A stretch of DNA of 64,000 nucleotides from Cylindrobasidium torrendii FP15055 ss-10. Taxonomy: Eukaryota > Basidiomycota > Agaricomycetes > Agaricales > Physalacriaceae. The position numbers and the translations under genes are program-made. Of this stretch, positions 1-11,221 are shown in pieces. Every line of letters begins with the position of its first letter. Positions within the stretch are counted from its first letter, which is position 1. The stretch spans positions 62,001 to 126,000 of the forward strand of contig KN880442.1 of assembly GCA_000934385.1 (NCBI GenBank), written 5' to 3'. A model generated the notes under the pieces. That model saw only the letters and a program-made list of their open reading frames with translations, was not told where the DNA came from and did not search any database.

Positions 1-1483
1 ATGTCTCCGACTTTCTTGAGCGCTTCTCAGTTCGTGAGCATCTCGATTTCGACGACACATGGAACCACGAGCTGTGTACGAGGATATTCATCAATGTCCT
101 CGATGTCTTCGCTCTCGTTACCAAGATCCTCAAGGGCAGGATATCTAGAGGTGGGTATCATGGTAGGATGCGATATCCATTGTTGATAGATCGATGTGGT
201 CAGTGCTTCGAGGTGTCGGGGCGGCGCTCCTGAGTAACAAGGATATCAGAGACGCGTCTGCCTTACTTCACCGCAACATCGACGCCGAGACGCGATGGAC
301 TTGCGTCGAAGTACTCGCTGCGGTCGAACGAGGTTTGTGTCACATTCTTTTCACAAGTCTCATTCTCACTCGAGGACATTGAATAGTATCCCTGGGCGTC
401 GAACTCGCTAACGCAACACTGGCCACGACATCTGCGGCTATGGAATCCCAGACCGTCGTCCTGAACTCCCACACCTCAGAGCTTGGCGCTATCCGCAACG
501 ATGTGCAAGAGTGTCTTGCGTTCGTCCACGCTTTTCGCACGGCTGACCGGGAGTCATGGTCTTCGCCTGTTGTTCGGAATGTAGTGTCTTCCACTGACCT
601 TTCCATCCATCGCGCGACGTCCACCGACGTCGACATCTACACCGTCGCCCGCGACGCAATGGTAGTCTTCGGCCGCCTCACTTCAACGCAGGTGACAGGA
701 GAAATCCGCGTCCCAGTAGCATGCTCTGTCGTGCTCGCCATGGCCATGTCTCCCGACATTCCAATCCTCTTCAGAATGATGCTCGCTAACATGATGTCGT
801 TCTTCATGTGGCACCAGGTCATGATGCCGATGAGGGTTACGCTCACTGTCACGGTCATCGTATGGCCTACACGGGTTCAAGTGCCGTTGTCTGCTATGAG
901 GAGCTACGAGGTATGTTGGGTCTGCATTCGCTGGAGTCGTCTGGAAATGAAACACTGTTGTTCCAGTCATACAAACTTGCGATGCGCGAAATGTTCTGTG
1001 ATCCTGACTCTAGGGAGTACAGAATCTTTGCTGCAGATTCTACTGAGCCACGACAGCGCCTCCTCCATTCATATGAGTGGCTCTTCGATGATTGTCCGTG
1101 GGAGTTGGACCCAGGGACGGAAATTGAAGTACCTCTTGACTCTGCTCCTCTCCAAAAAGTCAAGCCTGAGTCAGACTATGTACCATGCCCATACTGTGGA
1201 CGCCATAATGCTTCCCAGACAAAGTGGCAGAGCTACGACGAGATGCAGTGGTATGGGTCTGTATTTGGATATTTCGGCAGCTGACTCCTTGTACAGTGCT
1301 GGATGCAGCTATGTTTTCATCATCAAATCGAGTTCAAAGAGTATCGAAACGATAGGTGGAAGTCCCTCGTATATAACTCAACTTGAACGAAAAATCACTG
1401 GGCTTCTTGGTTGGACTGCAGAACAGTATAGACCCCTTCTTAGTCATCACAATGGAACCGATCGGTGTGCAAACAAATATTGA
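1..1483 (+). CDS. Goodbye-like protein with C-terminal CxxC knuckle, 5' end cut off by window
   Basis: Partial gene; the first codon inside the window is at base 3. Exons by splice signals: 3-150, 204-332, 387-910, 967-1250, 1297-1483 (424 codons with stop). The N-terminal part (VSDFLERFSVREHLDF, then WNHEL and NVLDVFALVTK) matches paralogs at 2832, 7787, 14126 and 41702. It resembles the fungal STAND N-terminal Goodbye domain, a helical module found in front of NACHT/STAND ATPases; no ATPase follows here. The C-terminal half has a hydrophobic block (RVPVACSVVLAMAMSP ... FFMWHQVMMPMRV) and then CPYCGR. Removing intron 1251-1296 rebuilds the second half of a zinc-knuckle, QCAGCSYVFII. The frame of the hydrophobic block is supported because differences from the 41702 copy fall mostly at third codon positions. 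The Goodbye assignment is by pattern; function is unknown, and a role in non-self recognition is only inference. Confidence 0.72.
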
Positions 1484-2831
1484 CTAGATCCTATTTGTAA
1501 TTGACTACTGTGCTCATATACTCATGACGGATGATGATGGAATACAAGTTCAGTTCCATCTTCACTACATTCTTGTCATCTGCGCAGCGCTGCAAAATCA
1601 AATGATTCAAATGCCTTACGCGGTACTGCTGTATATGGCTGTAAGTCTACTTTTCGTGAGTGGAATTTGAGCGACGTGAGCAGTTCGCAATCATACACAG
1701 GATGGGTACTGACCTGCAGCTGATTAGATTTTTCTAGTCTTTAATATTAAATATTTATTCGTCTGTAGACTCCGATATTGAGCAAACATCAAGGACGGGC
1801 TTGTGCGCGGATGCCGGCCCCGGGTCTTGGGTTGGATACTAGGGCCCCCGCGAGTCCCAAGTAGCAGGCGACGCAGCGAGTAACTGCTCGGCTAACATCG
1901 TCTGTGGAAAGGCAACCGTATAGCTTGGTCATGAAAACCACTTTCTCGCGAGGGATGTTGTACCTTAAGGCCTGGCCGAGACGGCGTTTAGACTGTCCGT
2001 TGGTGCAGGCGTCACGCACGCTTTGCCCACACCGCTAAAATCTTGCAAGGTGCCATGGACAGCAAATCCTCCTGGAAGAATCAAAGCTGTGTTTTACATA
2101 AACCGGGCTCGAAAGAGGCGGACGTGTGAAAATTGTGTGAAAAGATGCATGGCGCAGTGACGCAAAAGAAGCAGAAATATCCAGCTCATCCATATCGAAA
2201 TGGTCGTTGAGTATGAATATTTGAATGCGCACTGCCACCGTCTCCTTAAGTTCTCAGTCTCCGGCGTTGGTGCCCAATACGAAGAAGACGTTGGATGCTG
2301 AGTAAACATCTAGGCATTCTTCACTCCGGAAGCCGGAGAGGTCACGGAGCAGTGGGGGCCTTGTCAAACGCTGCGAGTGAGTAGTTCTACCAGTATTTGC
2401 TTGGACTGCCGATCTTGGGGTCGGTGAGCTCGATATCCTCTTGACCTCCCACTTTGCTCGCACAGACATAAGGTCTGCATTACCTTTCTATACAGAGACA
2501 AGTCCTTGAGAACATGCTGTTGGCACAGAGTATATATGCGGCCTGGCTGAGCATAGGTGTTAGTCAAAATGAAATGCCATGAATCTACTAGTCAATGGAT
2601 TTAAACTTCACAGGCAATAATGTCTGTGCTTCTTTGAACTTGAAAATCCAGGGCGCTGATACTCCAACAGACCTGTGGCGCCGCTATCCGGGTCAGTGAG
2701 ATACGACAGGCTCGTACGGTTTGTTCATAAGTACAGCGTGTCATTTAGAGTTCAATTCGCCAGCTCACCGTCGATATCTTCTCGCCTTTGCCGTCCTTAC
2801 TTCTTCTCTAGCATCTCTGAAAACCGCGAGG
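1484..2831. other. Intergenic region between two Goodbye-like genes
   Basis: No intact gene seen. It holds an aldo/keto reductase remnant (listed separately) and one copy of a dispersed block around 1765-1830 that recurs near 6578-6640. The stretch just upstream of the next gene (about 2665-2740) is similar to the stretch upstream of the 41702 paralog (about 41545-41640), so the promoter region appears to have been duplicated with the gene. Confidence 0.5.
1789..2019 (-). pseudogene. Aldo/keto reductase remnant
   Basis: The minus strand reads CTNGQSKRRLGQALRYN and then IPREKVVFMTKLYG. This matches the aldo/keto reductase segment around a Y-SNG-SE..LGKAL...IPRE..V..TK pattern, which follows the catalytic DTAD.Y region of the family. 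Only this short piece is in frame. The following GLSRKH-like helix appears one frame off (ASAHKPVLDVCSIS, about 1760-1805), so there is a frameshift, and no start, catalytic tetrad or C-terminus is seen. A related short block occurs near 6578-6640. It looks like a decayed fragment; the family call rests on about 35 residues. Confidence 0.45.
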
Positions 2832-4610
2832 ATGTCGCCGCAAGCCAGCGCGCGCGCCTCCTTGGAAGCCGCTGTACGAGACTACCACAAGCAGACGGGA
2901 TGCGATGTCTTTTCCAGCGATTATGCTTCTCAATCTGGACTCGCAGACGACTCGAGCCCCGACAAAATCAAGTCTGTTTTTCTATCGATGCTCAGAGATG
3001 TACAAGACAGCAAGCTCGACACATCTCTTGGAAGGGTCCTCGACGTTCTCCTTCTATTCAATGATATCAGCAGCGAAATCGCTGCCGCCACGGTGCGTCT
3101 GAAGCAATCTTTGGTGTGCTTCCTCATGCAGACTGACTGCCTTTCGCAGCGAGTCCCCGGTGGGAAGGGCCTCTTCGTTGCGTTTGGTATTTTTCTCAAG
3201 GTGCGCCGGTCAAGTTCTGATTTTTACTGTCCATTTCTAACCCTGTTTTCTATAGACTATCAAGAACTACAAGGACCGCAAAGGCGAGTTGGCCGCACTG
3301 CTTACTGAGGTCTCCGACTTCCTGGAGCGCTTTTCCATCCGTGAACGCCTCGATGTGCACACCCTATGGAATCACGAACTGTACACGAGGATATTCGTTA
3401 ACGTCCTAAACGTGTTTGCCCTCGTCACGAAGGTCCCCAATAGCAAGAGCAAAAGAGGTGCGTATGATGTTCGCATACCACAGGCATTGTTCGTTAACTG
3501 ATTGCCCTTGTTTGTAGTATTCCAAGACCTCGGTGCTGCAATTCTCAATAACAAGGACATCCGACAGGCATCCGCTCTACTTCACCGTGATATCAACGCT
3601 GAGTGCCGCTGGACCACTGTCGAATTATTTGCGGAAGTTACACAAATCAAGACTACCGTCGAATCCCAGGACTCTAAGCTAGATGATATCCACACCGACG
3701 TTCAAGAGTGCCTTGCCTTCGTGCAGACTTCTCGTAGCTGCTCTGTCTCCTCGTTTATACGGAATACACCGCCCTCAACAGACATAATTCATCATCGTCC
3801 TCCGCCCGACATCTATACCCTCGCGAACGACGCCATGGTAGTCTTTGGAAACTTCACCTCCACCGTGCAGGTGAAGCGTGAGATTCGTGTTCCACTGGCG
3901 TGCTCCGTTGTGCTTGCCATGACCATGTCGCCCTACCTCCCTTTTCTTTTCAGGATGATGCTCGCCAACATGATCTCGTTTTTCATGTGGAACCAAGTCA
4001 TGATGCCGACGAGGGTATCGTTTATCGTCACGATTATTCTTTGGCCCACACGGGTGCAAGTACCAAACTCGCATGTGCGGGACATGGAGGTAACGTTGGT
4101 CGTATACTTGTCGTCCCAAATTGAAAATCGGCCTTCCCAGACATTTTTCCGTACAGCGAACCAGAAGTTCTCTACGAAATACAAGAACCTTGCTTCGAAC
4201 CCAGGTTATAGTCCTCTAATACTTGGTTCACAAGAACACCTCCCCTCCGATGATGCTTGGGAGTTGGGCGCAGGCATGGAAATCGAACTGGCTTACCGTT
4301 CTGCCTTTCAGAAGGTCAAATCAGAGCGTAATTATGCAGCATGCCCATACTGTGGGCGCCCACATGCCGCTTTCCGGACTCAGATCTGGGCATACACGGA
4401 GGTGACATGGTATGGGCCCTTCGCTTTGAATGATCTTGTGTAGCTTACTCCTTATACAGTTCTGAGTGCAAGCAGGCCTTTTTGATTCAATATGCCGTTG
4501 CACATTTTTGGACAGAGGGGGGAAGTCCCGCATATTTGTCTTGGAATCACAAAAAGAATCACGACGCCTACTTTTTGTGTTGCTGTGAAGAATGTAGCCC
4601 CAATATATAA
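2832..4610 (+). CDS. Goodbye-like protein with C-terminal CxxC knuckle, full length
   Basis: Six exons: 2832-3092, 3150-3200, 3256-3457, 3518-4089, 4141-4409, 4460-4610, giving 501 aa. This is the best complete member of the family in the window. The start MSPQASARASLEAAV aligns with the starts of the paralogs. Residues about 1-190 are helical and Goodbye-like (YHKQTGCDVFSS, VPGGKGLFVAFGIFLK, SDFLERFSIRERLD). A linker follows (SKLDDIHTDVQECLAFVQ), then a hydrophobic block (VPLACSVVLAMTMSP ... FFMWNQVMM) and a terminal knuckle CPYCGR ... CSECKQAFL. The second Cys pair is made only after intron 4410-4459 is spliced (TG|T codon), as in the 5' and 41702 copies. Agaricomycete Goodbye/SesA-type proteins with a ubiquitin-like domain often end in a similar WELxPGxxIE...CPxCG...CxxC tail, so the middle could be a diverged ubiquitin-like domain. 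No STAND ATPase follows. The role is unknown. Confidence 0.75.
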
Positions 4611-7600
4611 CTGTTCTTTAGCGCGCCCGCTATCGTATTTCGCGTATTACGCATAGGTTCCTTTTCACGGTCGGTCATCACGCTAGCGGTACAACACACA
4701 ACCATGCAATGCGCCTGGGTGCGTCCTACATGTACACACGATCCGCTTGCGTCCATGTTTGCCGAGGGTTCTAGTGTGCCGCGTTCCCATCCCCAACACG
4801 ACCTTTGCGATCCCACCTTGACTATGGTTCCATGACGGCGATGGTGCCGTCCCAGTAGATGGACGTGCACGACTTGAAGCAGTCGCTGCTGCCTTTGATC
4901 TGTTCGTGTCATAGTCAGCCGTTGTTTGCGAGGTGCGCGCAGAGATGCAGACGTGGTAGAAATCAAACGGAAACAGCGCACCTGAAGCACATTACCGCAA
5001 TACGGGCACCCAACTCGCTCAAAATCTTGTTCTGTCGGGAGGAGAAAATAGAGGAGATATGCGCGGAGGATCCAGAGTGGGCGGGTCTAACTTCGCGTGA
5101 GAGCAGTAGAGTCCAGAGCAAAGAATTCGGGGAGTTCGGGATGGATGCAAGGAGGGCGTATGCGCTTTGACGTTGTATTTGAGCCCTATTCTTTCGAGAG
5201 ATAGTTGCACAACGCTGCTCTTGAATTCAAAATCCGAGGGCATGGCGCTCTTCTGCTTCAGCTGTTCGCTTCACACGGATGCAAGCTCTCCGTCGAGCGC
5301 GAAGCAGGTGCCGAAGTCGCAGCATCGTCCCCGTGTACGGCCTTCCGCCCTCGTGCAGTCAGACCTGGGAGTACCAATAGCGGCGCTGATACCAACGTGG
5401 GCGACGTTGTGAAAATTGACGCAGGATACGATGGGGTCATTCGCCTTGAGCGCCAGTAGGATGTCTGCACAGGATCAGCGGAGGACGGGAATGCGGAATG
5501 AGCAGGGGACGTACGAGGTCATAAAGGTGTATTCATATTGGTGTCCAGCGGTACACATCTGAGTCTATAAAGCATCAGTACATGGTATGAGAACAAGTCT
5601 GCGACGCACCATAGTCTATTTCCTGAATCCTCCTTCGTGCATCGGATGATAGGGTAGAGGGTCATGCGCGCTTGTTATAGCTGGCTATAGTTTGGCCGCG
5701 TTGCAGACGGTTATCCCTCTGTCCCTAGAAAGCCGTAGCCTGTGTGGTCGCCGCGAATATAGACACGGAGTGCTCTTGGCCAATTGGAACAACATTTGGT
5801 GTCTCCGCGAGCATGAGCATGCTGAGGCTCTGCCGACGCAAGCTCGTAGTCGCCTATGGCAGTCTCTCTGGCGCGCCGGCCATTTGGCGAGATACTGAGT
5901 GCGCGGCTTCGATGTTCGTCAACGCGTCCCGAGGTGGTGGAATGAGATGGAGGGAGGAATGGTCATCCAGTTCAGAGGCCGGAGTGTTGCGACTTCCATG
6001 AACGAACAAACAAGAAGGTCTGGAGAAGGTCGTCCGCCCGGAAAGCTTTCATACATGAGAGGAAGGGGAAATGCGGATAATCTGCAAAAGGTAGGTTGAG
6101 ATTTGGATCGGACCGGAAACCATACGAGCGAACACGCACATTCTAGCCTCGATATAAGCCCTGCATACGACAAATCAAGACAGAGCGATATGTTTCGCGC
6201 TCTTTTCGTCAAGTAAGGCGCCTGTGCAACAATTTGCGCTGTATTCGTCGGTCATGGTGGTAGATGGGAAATAGTCTTTGCCTGCTGGCTTGGATTGGTC
6301 CCGATCGCTTGTTTGCAAGTTGTCTACCCTCAATCCACGATGGTCTACTACAGACACTGCGTGCAGACCGATAAACTTCGACAGGCTTTCCGTCTGGCAA
6401 CAGACTTCAAGCTTTTCAAATAAGCGTGAGTTCTTGCAATCATGTACGCAGCAAAGTATACCGTTCGTGAGATTCGTGATCACGATTTTATGTTTGAATA
6501 CGAAGTATGGATCCTGAAACTATCAAATATCCAATATTCAATATTTATACAATTCTTCGTGTGCTTTCAGCAGGCTTTTAGACCTCGATATTGAGCGAAC
6601 ATCGAGGACGCCTTGTAGGCAGATGCCGGCCCGATAGCCGCTCTCACGAACCACTTGCGGCGTCGAGGACCAGTTGTGCTTGCGCTTACAAAAGAAACAT
6701 TCAACTCTCTACGAATACTGTGACGCAAGATCGAGTCGTCACACATACCCTGTTGGCGCTCAGGATACTTGTGGGATGAATGCGACACCAGCCACAGGTC
6801 TATGTACTAGTACATGATGCTCGAGAACTCCCCAACGAGAAGGTATATATATGCATAGCCCTACATAGCTTTGCAAGAAGAACACTCAGAAAGAGTTTTG
6901 CATTTAGAATGGGGCACATGCGCAAAGAATGGGTGGAACGGGTTGAGGCGTTCTATCAGCGCGGCGTGGGACTATGGCAGGGTCTCATGGGGTCCACTGA
7001 GTCCGAATTTCCCCGGCAGAGGCTTGGAAGAGGCTCCGAAAAACACTCATATGACCTTCGGCAACCAGAATGATCCTGCGATAATTACCAGTTCAGTCTC
7101 TTCGGTACTGTATCTGGCAATCGCCAACTTGAAGGTGCGCCACACCACGTCGTCTCTGGCACATGAATTTGTGCGTCCCGGCGCCCGCACGCCTATGAGT
7201 GAGTAAATGGGGGTTTACATCGAGAAATAAATACACACGCCGATATGGCATCCAGTTCAGCACCTCCTTGAGCACTTTATTCGCCTGGAACTTCTCTTTT
7301 GATTGCTTCAGTGCAGTATTCGCCGCGAACAGGCGGCCATAAATTTACCTCATTTCCACGTCGATATTCCCAGTCGCGTCGTGCAGGGGGCGGGCAACAA
7401 CGGAGCACAGCGAAGTAGTAGCACCGCGGCAGCACATTCACCGTTATTTAGGCGCCTAAGTTGGCATCGAAATATTCAGCCGTTTATATTGCTTGCCTTC
7501 ACAGCCTTCCAGCGAAGATCCACCCATTGTCGTGCTGCGAGCCTCGAGATTGCCTAAATTGGTGGTCCCAGTACACTCGGATCTCGAGCTGAGAGATCTT

Positions 7601-7786
7601 GAAATTGCGGGAGAAGTTGCCGTTTTCGGGCTCTCAGAGTGTCATCTGGTCTATTGAATGCAACAGGTTACAGCTCTGCTGTGTGCTAGGTAACGATAAA
7701 ATGGTGCTCATTCGCCTTGTCGTACCACCTCACCTTCACCACCACGACCTCGACCATTCTTCCCTCTCACAGCTAGCACACTTTTC
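4611..7786. other. Long gene-poor stretch
   Basis: Apart from the SPT4 pseudogene I recognise no gene here. The minus strand at about 5280-5460 keeps a 60-codon open stretch with several cysteines (VNFHNVAHVGISAAIG), preceded by an in-frame stop at a likely exon joint, so it may be another decayed gene. The block 6578-6640 repeats the one at 1765-1830 and may be a second aldo/keto reductase scrap. Nothing is recognised at 6650-7786. Confidence 0.4.
4830..5075 (-). pseudogene. SPT4 pseudogene
   Basis: Two exon-like pieces copy the intact SPT4 gene at 9851-10629. The first (about 4983-5070) reads RAYLLYFLLPTEQDFERVG then CPYCGNVLQ, against RACLLCALVMTGQDFKRMG then CPNCDNVLE in the intact gene. 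Both cysteines of the first zinc pair have become tyrosine. The second piece (about 4835-4913) reads IKGSSDCFKSCTSIYWDGTI then AVMEP and ends at TAG, exactly where the real protein continues with ETSWVAKWQRT. The intron between them keeps GT-AG ends. Homology continues past the stop with small indels. Loss of zinc ligands plus a premature stop make a functional protein unlikely. Confidence 0.7.
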
Positions 7787-9084
7787 ATGTCGTTTGCAGC
7801 AAAGACTTCGGCAAAGACGGGCGCACAAGCCTCAATTGATGCTGCCCTTCAAGAGTATTTCCAGCGCACGGGACACAACGTTTTGTCCAGCGATGCAGCC
7901 CATGCAGCTGGCATTCCCATCAACGCCAGCTCCGCAGATATCCGTGCCACCCTAGAGTCGTTGATCACCGATGTTCGCCATGCACAGGACGTCAAGTTTA
8001 ACGCGACTCTGGGGAAGATCCTGGATGTTCTCCTTCTTTTGAATGAAATCGGCGCAGAGGTCGCTGCCTCCACCAATGTTCGTCAGCGCTTTGCTCTTTA
8101 CACGGCACCCAATATTGATGTATATCGATATAGAAGGTTCATGGCGGAAAGGGCCTCTTTGTCGCGTTTGGTATCTTACTCAAGGTGAGCTTTCCAGCGC
8201 TCCGGCCAAGCGCTTACCTGATACCATGTACTATTAAAGACGAAGAAGAACTACAACAATCAAATTGACGCTCTGGCACCTCTGCTTACCGATGTATCCG
8301 ACTTTTTCGACCGTCTCGACGTCCTCGAGTGCCTCCATATTGGCAACGCGTGGAACCACGATCTCTACGCCAGGATTTTCACCAGCGTTCTGAACGTTTT
8401 CGGACTGGTGACGAAGATTTTGAAGGGCAAGAGTGCGTAGTTGAATGCTATGGTTCCACCAGCATTTACTCATGGCTGCTCTCAGAGTCACACCGTGTCC
8501 GCGCCGCCCTTCTCGGGAATAAGGACATTGAAGAAGCGTCTACTGCCCTTCGCCGCAACATCGAAGCTGAATCCCGGTGGATTTCCGTCGAGATACTTCG
8601 TGCGATTGATCAAGGTGCGTATTATTCCAGATTGTTCATGATTATTGCATAGACTCATGTTGTACTTGAAGTCAATGACGAAATATCCAACGGTTTCGAG
8701 GTCTCGCAAGCAAAGCTCGACCTGGCGAACGCTATGCAGGCCTCCACGTCCATGACCATGGACTCCATCCGCATCACTGTTGAATCCACGGCCGAATCGC
8801 ACACCTCAAAGCTTGGCGATATCCACGAAGACGTTCGAGAGTGCCTCACCATCGTGAAGACGACTCGGAAGATTGATAGACTGGCAGGCTGTTTGCCCTG
8901 GAACGGACCGCCATCGATATGCCGCCCCACGCCCAACATGGAAACCCTCGTGAAAGACACTATCGAGGTCATCGGCAACAAAGTTGCCGCACGGACCAAG
9001 CGTGACATTCGCGTTCCTCTTGCGCGCATCACGAAAACCGCTGACGCCTTGAAAGGCCTTGCTGAGCTTAAGAGGTCCTGGTAG
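7787..9084 (+). CDS. Goodbye-like protein, C-terminally truncated paralog
   Basis: Five exons: 7787-8077, 8134-8184, 8240-8432, 8486-8614, 8672-9084, giving 358 aa. The first four introns are in the same places as in the 2832 gene. The N-terminal module is clear (AALQEYFQRTGHNVLSSD, HGGKGLFVAFGILLK, SDFFDRLDVLE, WNHDLYARIFTSVLNVFGL). The linker TSKLGDIHEDVRECLTIV is conserved. After RDIRVPLAR the sequence departs from its relatives and stops within about 22 codons, so the hydrophobic block and the CxxC knuckle are absent. All splice sites look usable and the frame is open, so it may be expressed as a short form; it could equally be a stage of decay. Function unknown. Confidence 0.7.
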
Positions 9085-9850
9085 AAATGGGGAGTCGCAG
9101 AACTACGGGTATGCAAACCGATATTGAAGCTAGTGAAGGTACACAATCATTGGAGAGTGCTGTCAGGTCGTTTTGAAATTGAAGAGACTGGTTGGTTTGC
9201 GCGATTGCACAGTTTTCTAGTTGGTTGTATTTGATGAAGACGTTTGGACAGAAGGATAGAAGGCATATATGCTTGCCCACGATTAGTACATAGAGCATCA
9301 TTATCCCTTGTACATACATTTGATGTGAAAGTCCGAGCCCAAGAGGGGTAGGCAGTTGTTCCCCCGAGTGCATAATGGTCCTCGATGAGGAGAGGGCTTT
9401 CTTGGACTGGATTTTACTCACGAGAATGTGGCTTTAGCCTCGATACGTGTTCTAACACGCGAAATAGGCGCCAGCGAATAGGCGCCAGCGTCATCCGCCC
9501 CAGCAGCAGCTCGTCTCGAGTGCGTCGAATTCGGTCGAGTGCGAAAATTCAAGCCTCGACACAAAGCTGTTTGTTGATTGTCTTGTTTCTGGCATTGTCC
9601 CTGGGGTACAGTCCGGTAGTTCTTCACACTAGCAGCAATTTTTCACTCCAGCGGCACCACACAGAGCCATGCAATGCGCGTCTGAGCTGGGCCATAAAGT
9701 ACAGCGTTTTGGAGTGTCGTGTCCCCATCCCCAGACAGCTGCCAGTAACACAGATACAAACCAAATCATGAATGCAGTTTTGGTGCGTACTTTCTCCTCC
9801 GCTGTTCCTTGCTTCTCCAGCCAAAGGCTCAGCCTTACTCTCGACGCAGC
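9085..9850. other. Intergenic region
   Basis: Lies between convergent genes (the truncated Goodbye-like gene and SPT4). I see no coding exon or repeat; about 9650-9850 is presumably the SPT4 3' untranslated region. Confidence 0.4.
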
Positions 9851-10629
9851 CTAATCATCCTCCGCCGTCCCATCTCTCGGCCTATACGTGAACCCCTTCT
9901 GGGTGATGATATCCTCAATCTCCTCCGGAAGGCGGCCTTTGACGCGGGCGGCGTAGACGCCGCGGTGGTAGTCGCCTGTATTCGAGGTGAGTAAAGGTTA
10001 AGCAAAAGGTGTCAAAAATAAAAATAAAGCAGGATACCATGATCTCGCCCGAAAAGAAGAAACAGGGCGCGAGGTTCAGAACAGACCAAAACGGAAGCTT
10101 AATAGCAAAGCCAAAGCAGAAAGACAGAACACAGGGAAAGGAAGAAAGAAGGGAGAAGCCTCACGCACGTGTTCTCTGCCACTTTGCGACCCAGCTCGTT
10201 TCTGGCTCCATGACGGCAATGGTGCCTTCCCAGTAGATGGACGTGCACGAGTTGACGCGATCGCTGCTACCTTTCATCTATGTTGCACGGTGGTTAGCTC
10301 TTGTGCAATCTGCGGGCACTTGGATAGTGTGGATTATGGGATCATGACATGAGAAACTATGGGTATGCGTCTGTGTGCGCGTGTGAGGAATGTGCGAATT
10401 TGGGATTTAGGAATTGGGGACCCCACACAGAACGCATGAGCCCAATATTGGTATAGGAAAGGACGCAGAGAAAAAAAGACACACACACCTCAAGCACATT
10501 ATCGCAGTTCGGACACCCCATTCTCTTGAAATCCTGTCCTGTCATGACGAGGGCGCAAAGTAGACACGCGCGGAGATTCCTGGATTTGGAAGAGCCGGAG
10601 GGAATGATGGGTTGGAGGCCTTCGTCCAT
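9851..10629 (-). CDS. SPT4: Transcription elongation factor SPT4
   Basis: Three exons (10489-10629, 10169-10277, 9851-9975 complement), 124 aa, the usual length for the family. SPT4 binds the NGN domain of SPT5; the heterodimer (DSIF) sits on RNA polymerase II and promotes processive elongation in the nucleus. Visible features in order: the N-terminal four-cysteine zinc site (RACLLCALV at about 21-29 and GCPNCDNVLE at about 38-47); the family core CTSIYWEGTIAVMEPETSWV and WQRTRDYHRGVYA; and the terminal VKGRLPEEIEDII ... GFTYRPRDGT. The start MDEGLQPII is the only ATG ahead of the zinc site. A broken copy lies at 4830-5075. Convergent with the Goodbye-like gene upstream in coordinate, and divergent from the lipase gene. 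Confidence 0.93.
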
Positions 10630-11221
10630 CGTGTGCAGAGGAAGAATTCAGATTATCTAAGAGACGTGGAAGTTTAGGTCGTGATAAGATGCAGGTCGTA
10701 GAGGGTCGTGGTGGTAGGAAGTCAAGAGTGATCGACTTCGGATGCAGTAGTCGGCGCGCAAAGGTGCCGAACACTCTCTGCTTTGCCTGCCTTCTGACTG
10801 CCGTTCGGACTCTCACTGTGGATAGTTACTTGTCCTTTTTCACAAGGGAGCCATCTTCTGGGGGAATGGCCTTCGTCTGCGCATCGTCAACCTCTGACGC
10901 ACAGTACACACGACTCGAACGATATTCTGTCCTTTGGATCTATAATCGGACAACAAACTTCAAAGCGACTTTCACATGTATCGGTGTAAACACTCTATAA
11001 CTACGACCACCAGCATCGCTTGACTGAGGACAAGGGCCCTTGGACTATCCTTGGACTTTGGATACGACGACTGACACTCTTTACGCCGGTTAACGTGGAT
11101 CGTGGATACGGACGCCGCTCATCAAGGACCTGGATACGAACAAACATACATTGCGCCTGGAATTTGAACGCTGGGACGACCACCGTGAAGACGTAAATCG
11201 CATCACACCGTACGCACGAAG
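10630..11221. other. Divergent promoter region of SPT4 and the lipase gene
   Basis: No gene seen. It separates the starts of SPT4 (minus) and the lipase (plus) and must hold both promoters; I do not see a clear TATA box. Confidence 0.4.

Noticed and set aside
683..970. Long minus-strand open frame rich in His/Arg over the hydrophobic block, repeated antisense to the paralogs at 3775-4119 and 42590-43150
   Set aside because: It is the mirror of a conserved plus-strand coding segment; codon third-position changes fit the plus frame.
440..1483. One continuous 347-codon frame
   Set aside because: It reads through two introns (911-966 and 1251-1296); the spliced model restores the conserved parts of the paralogs.
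5692..6001. Plus-strand open frames of 68 and 85 codons
   Set aside because: No start context, no splice partners, no recognisable family.
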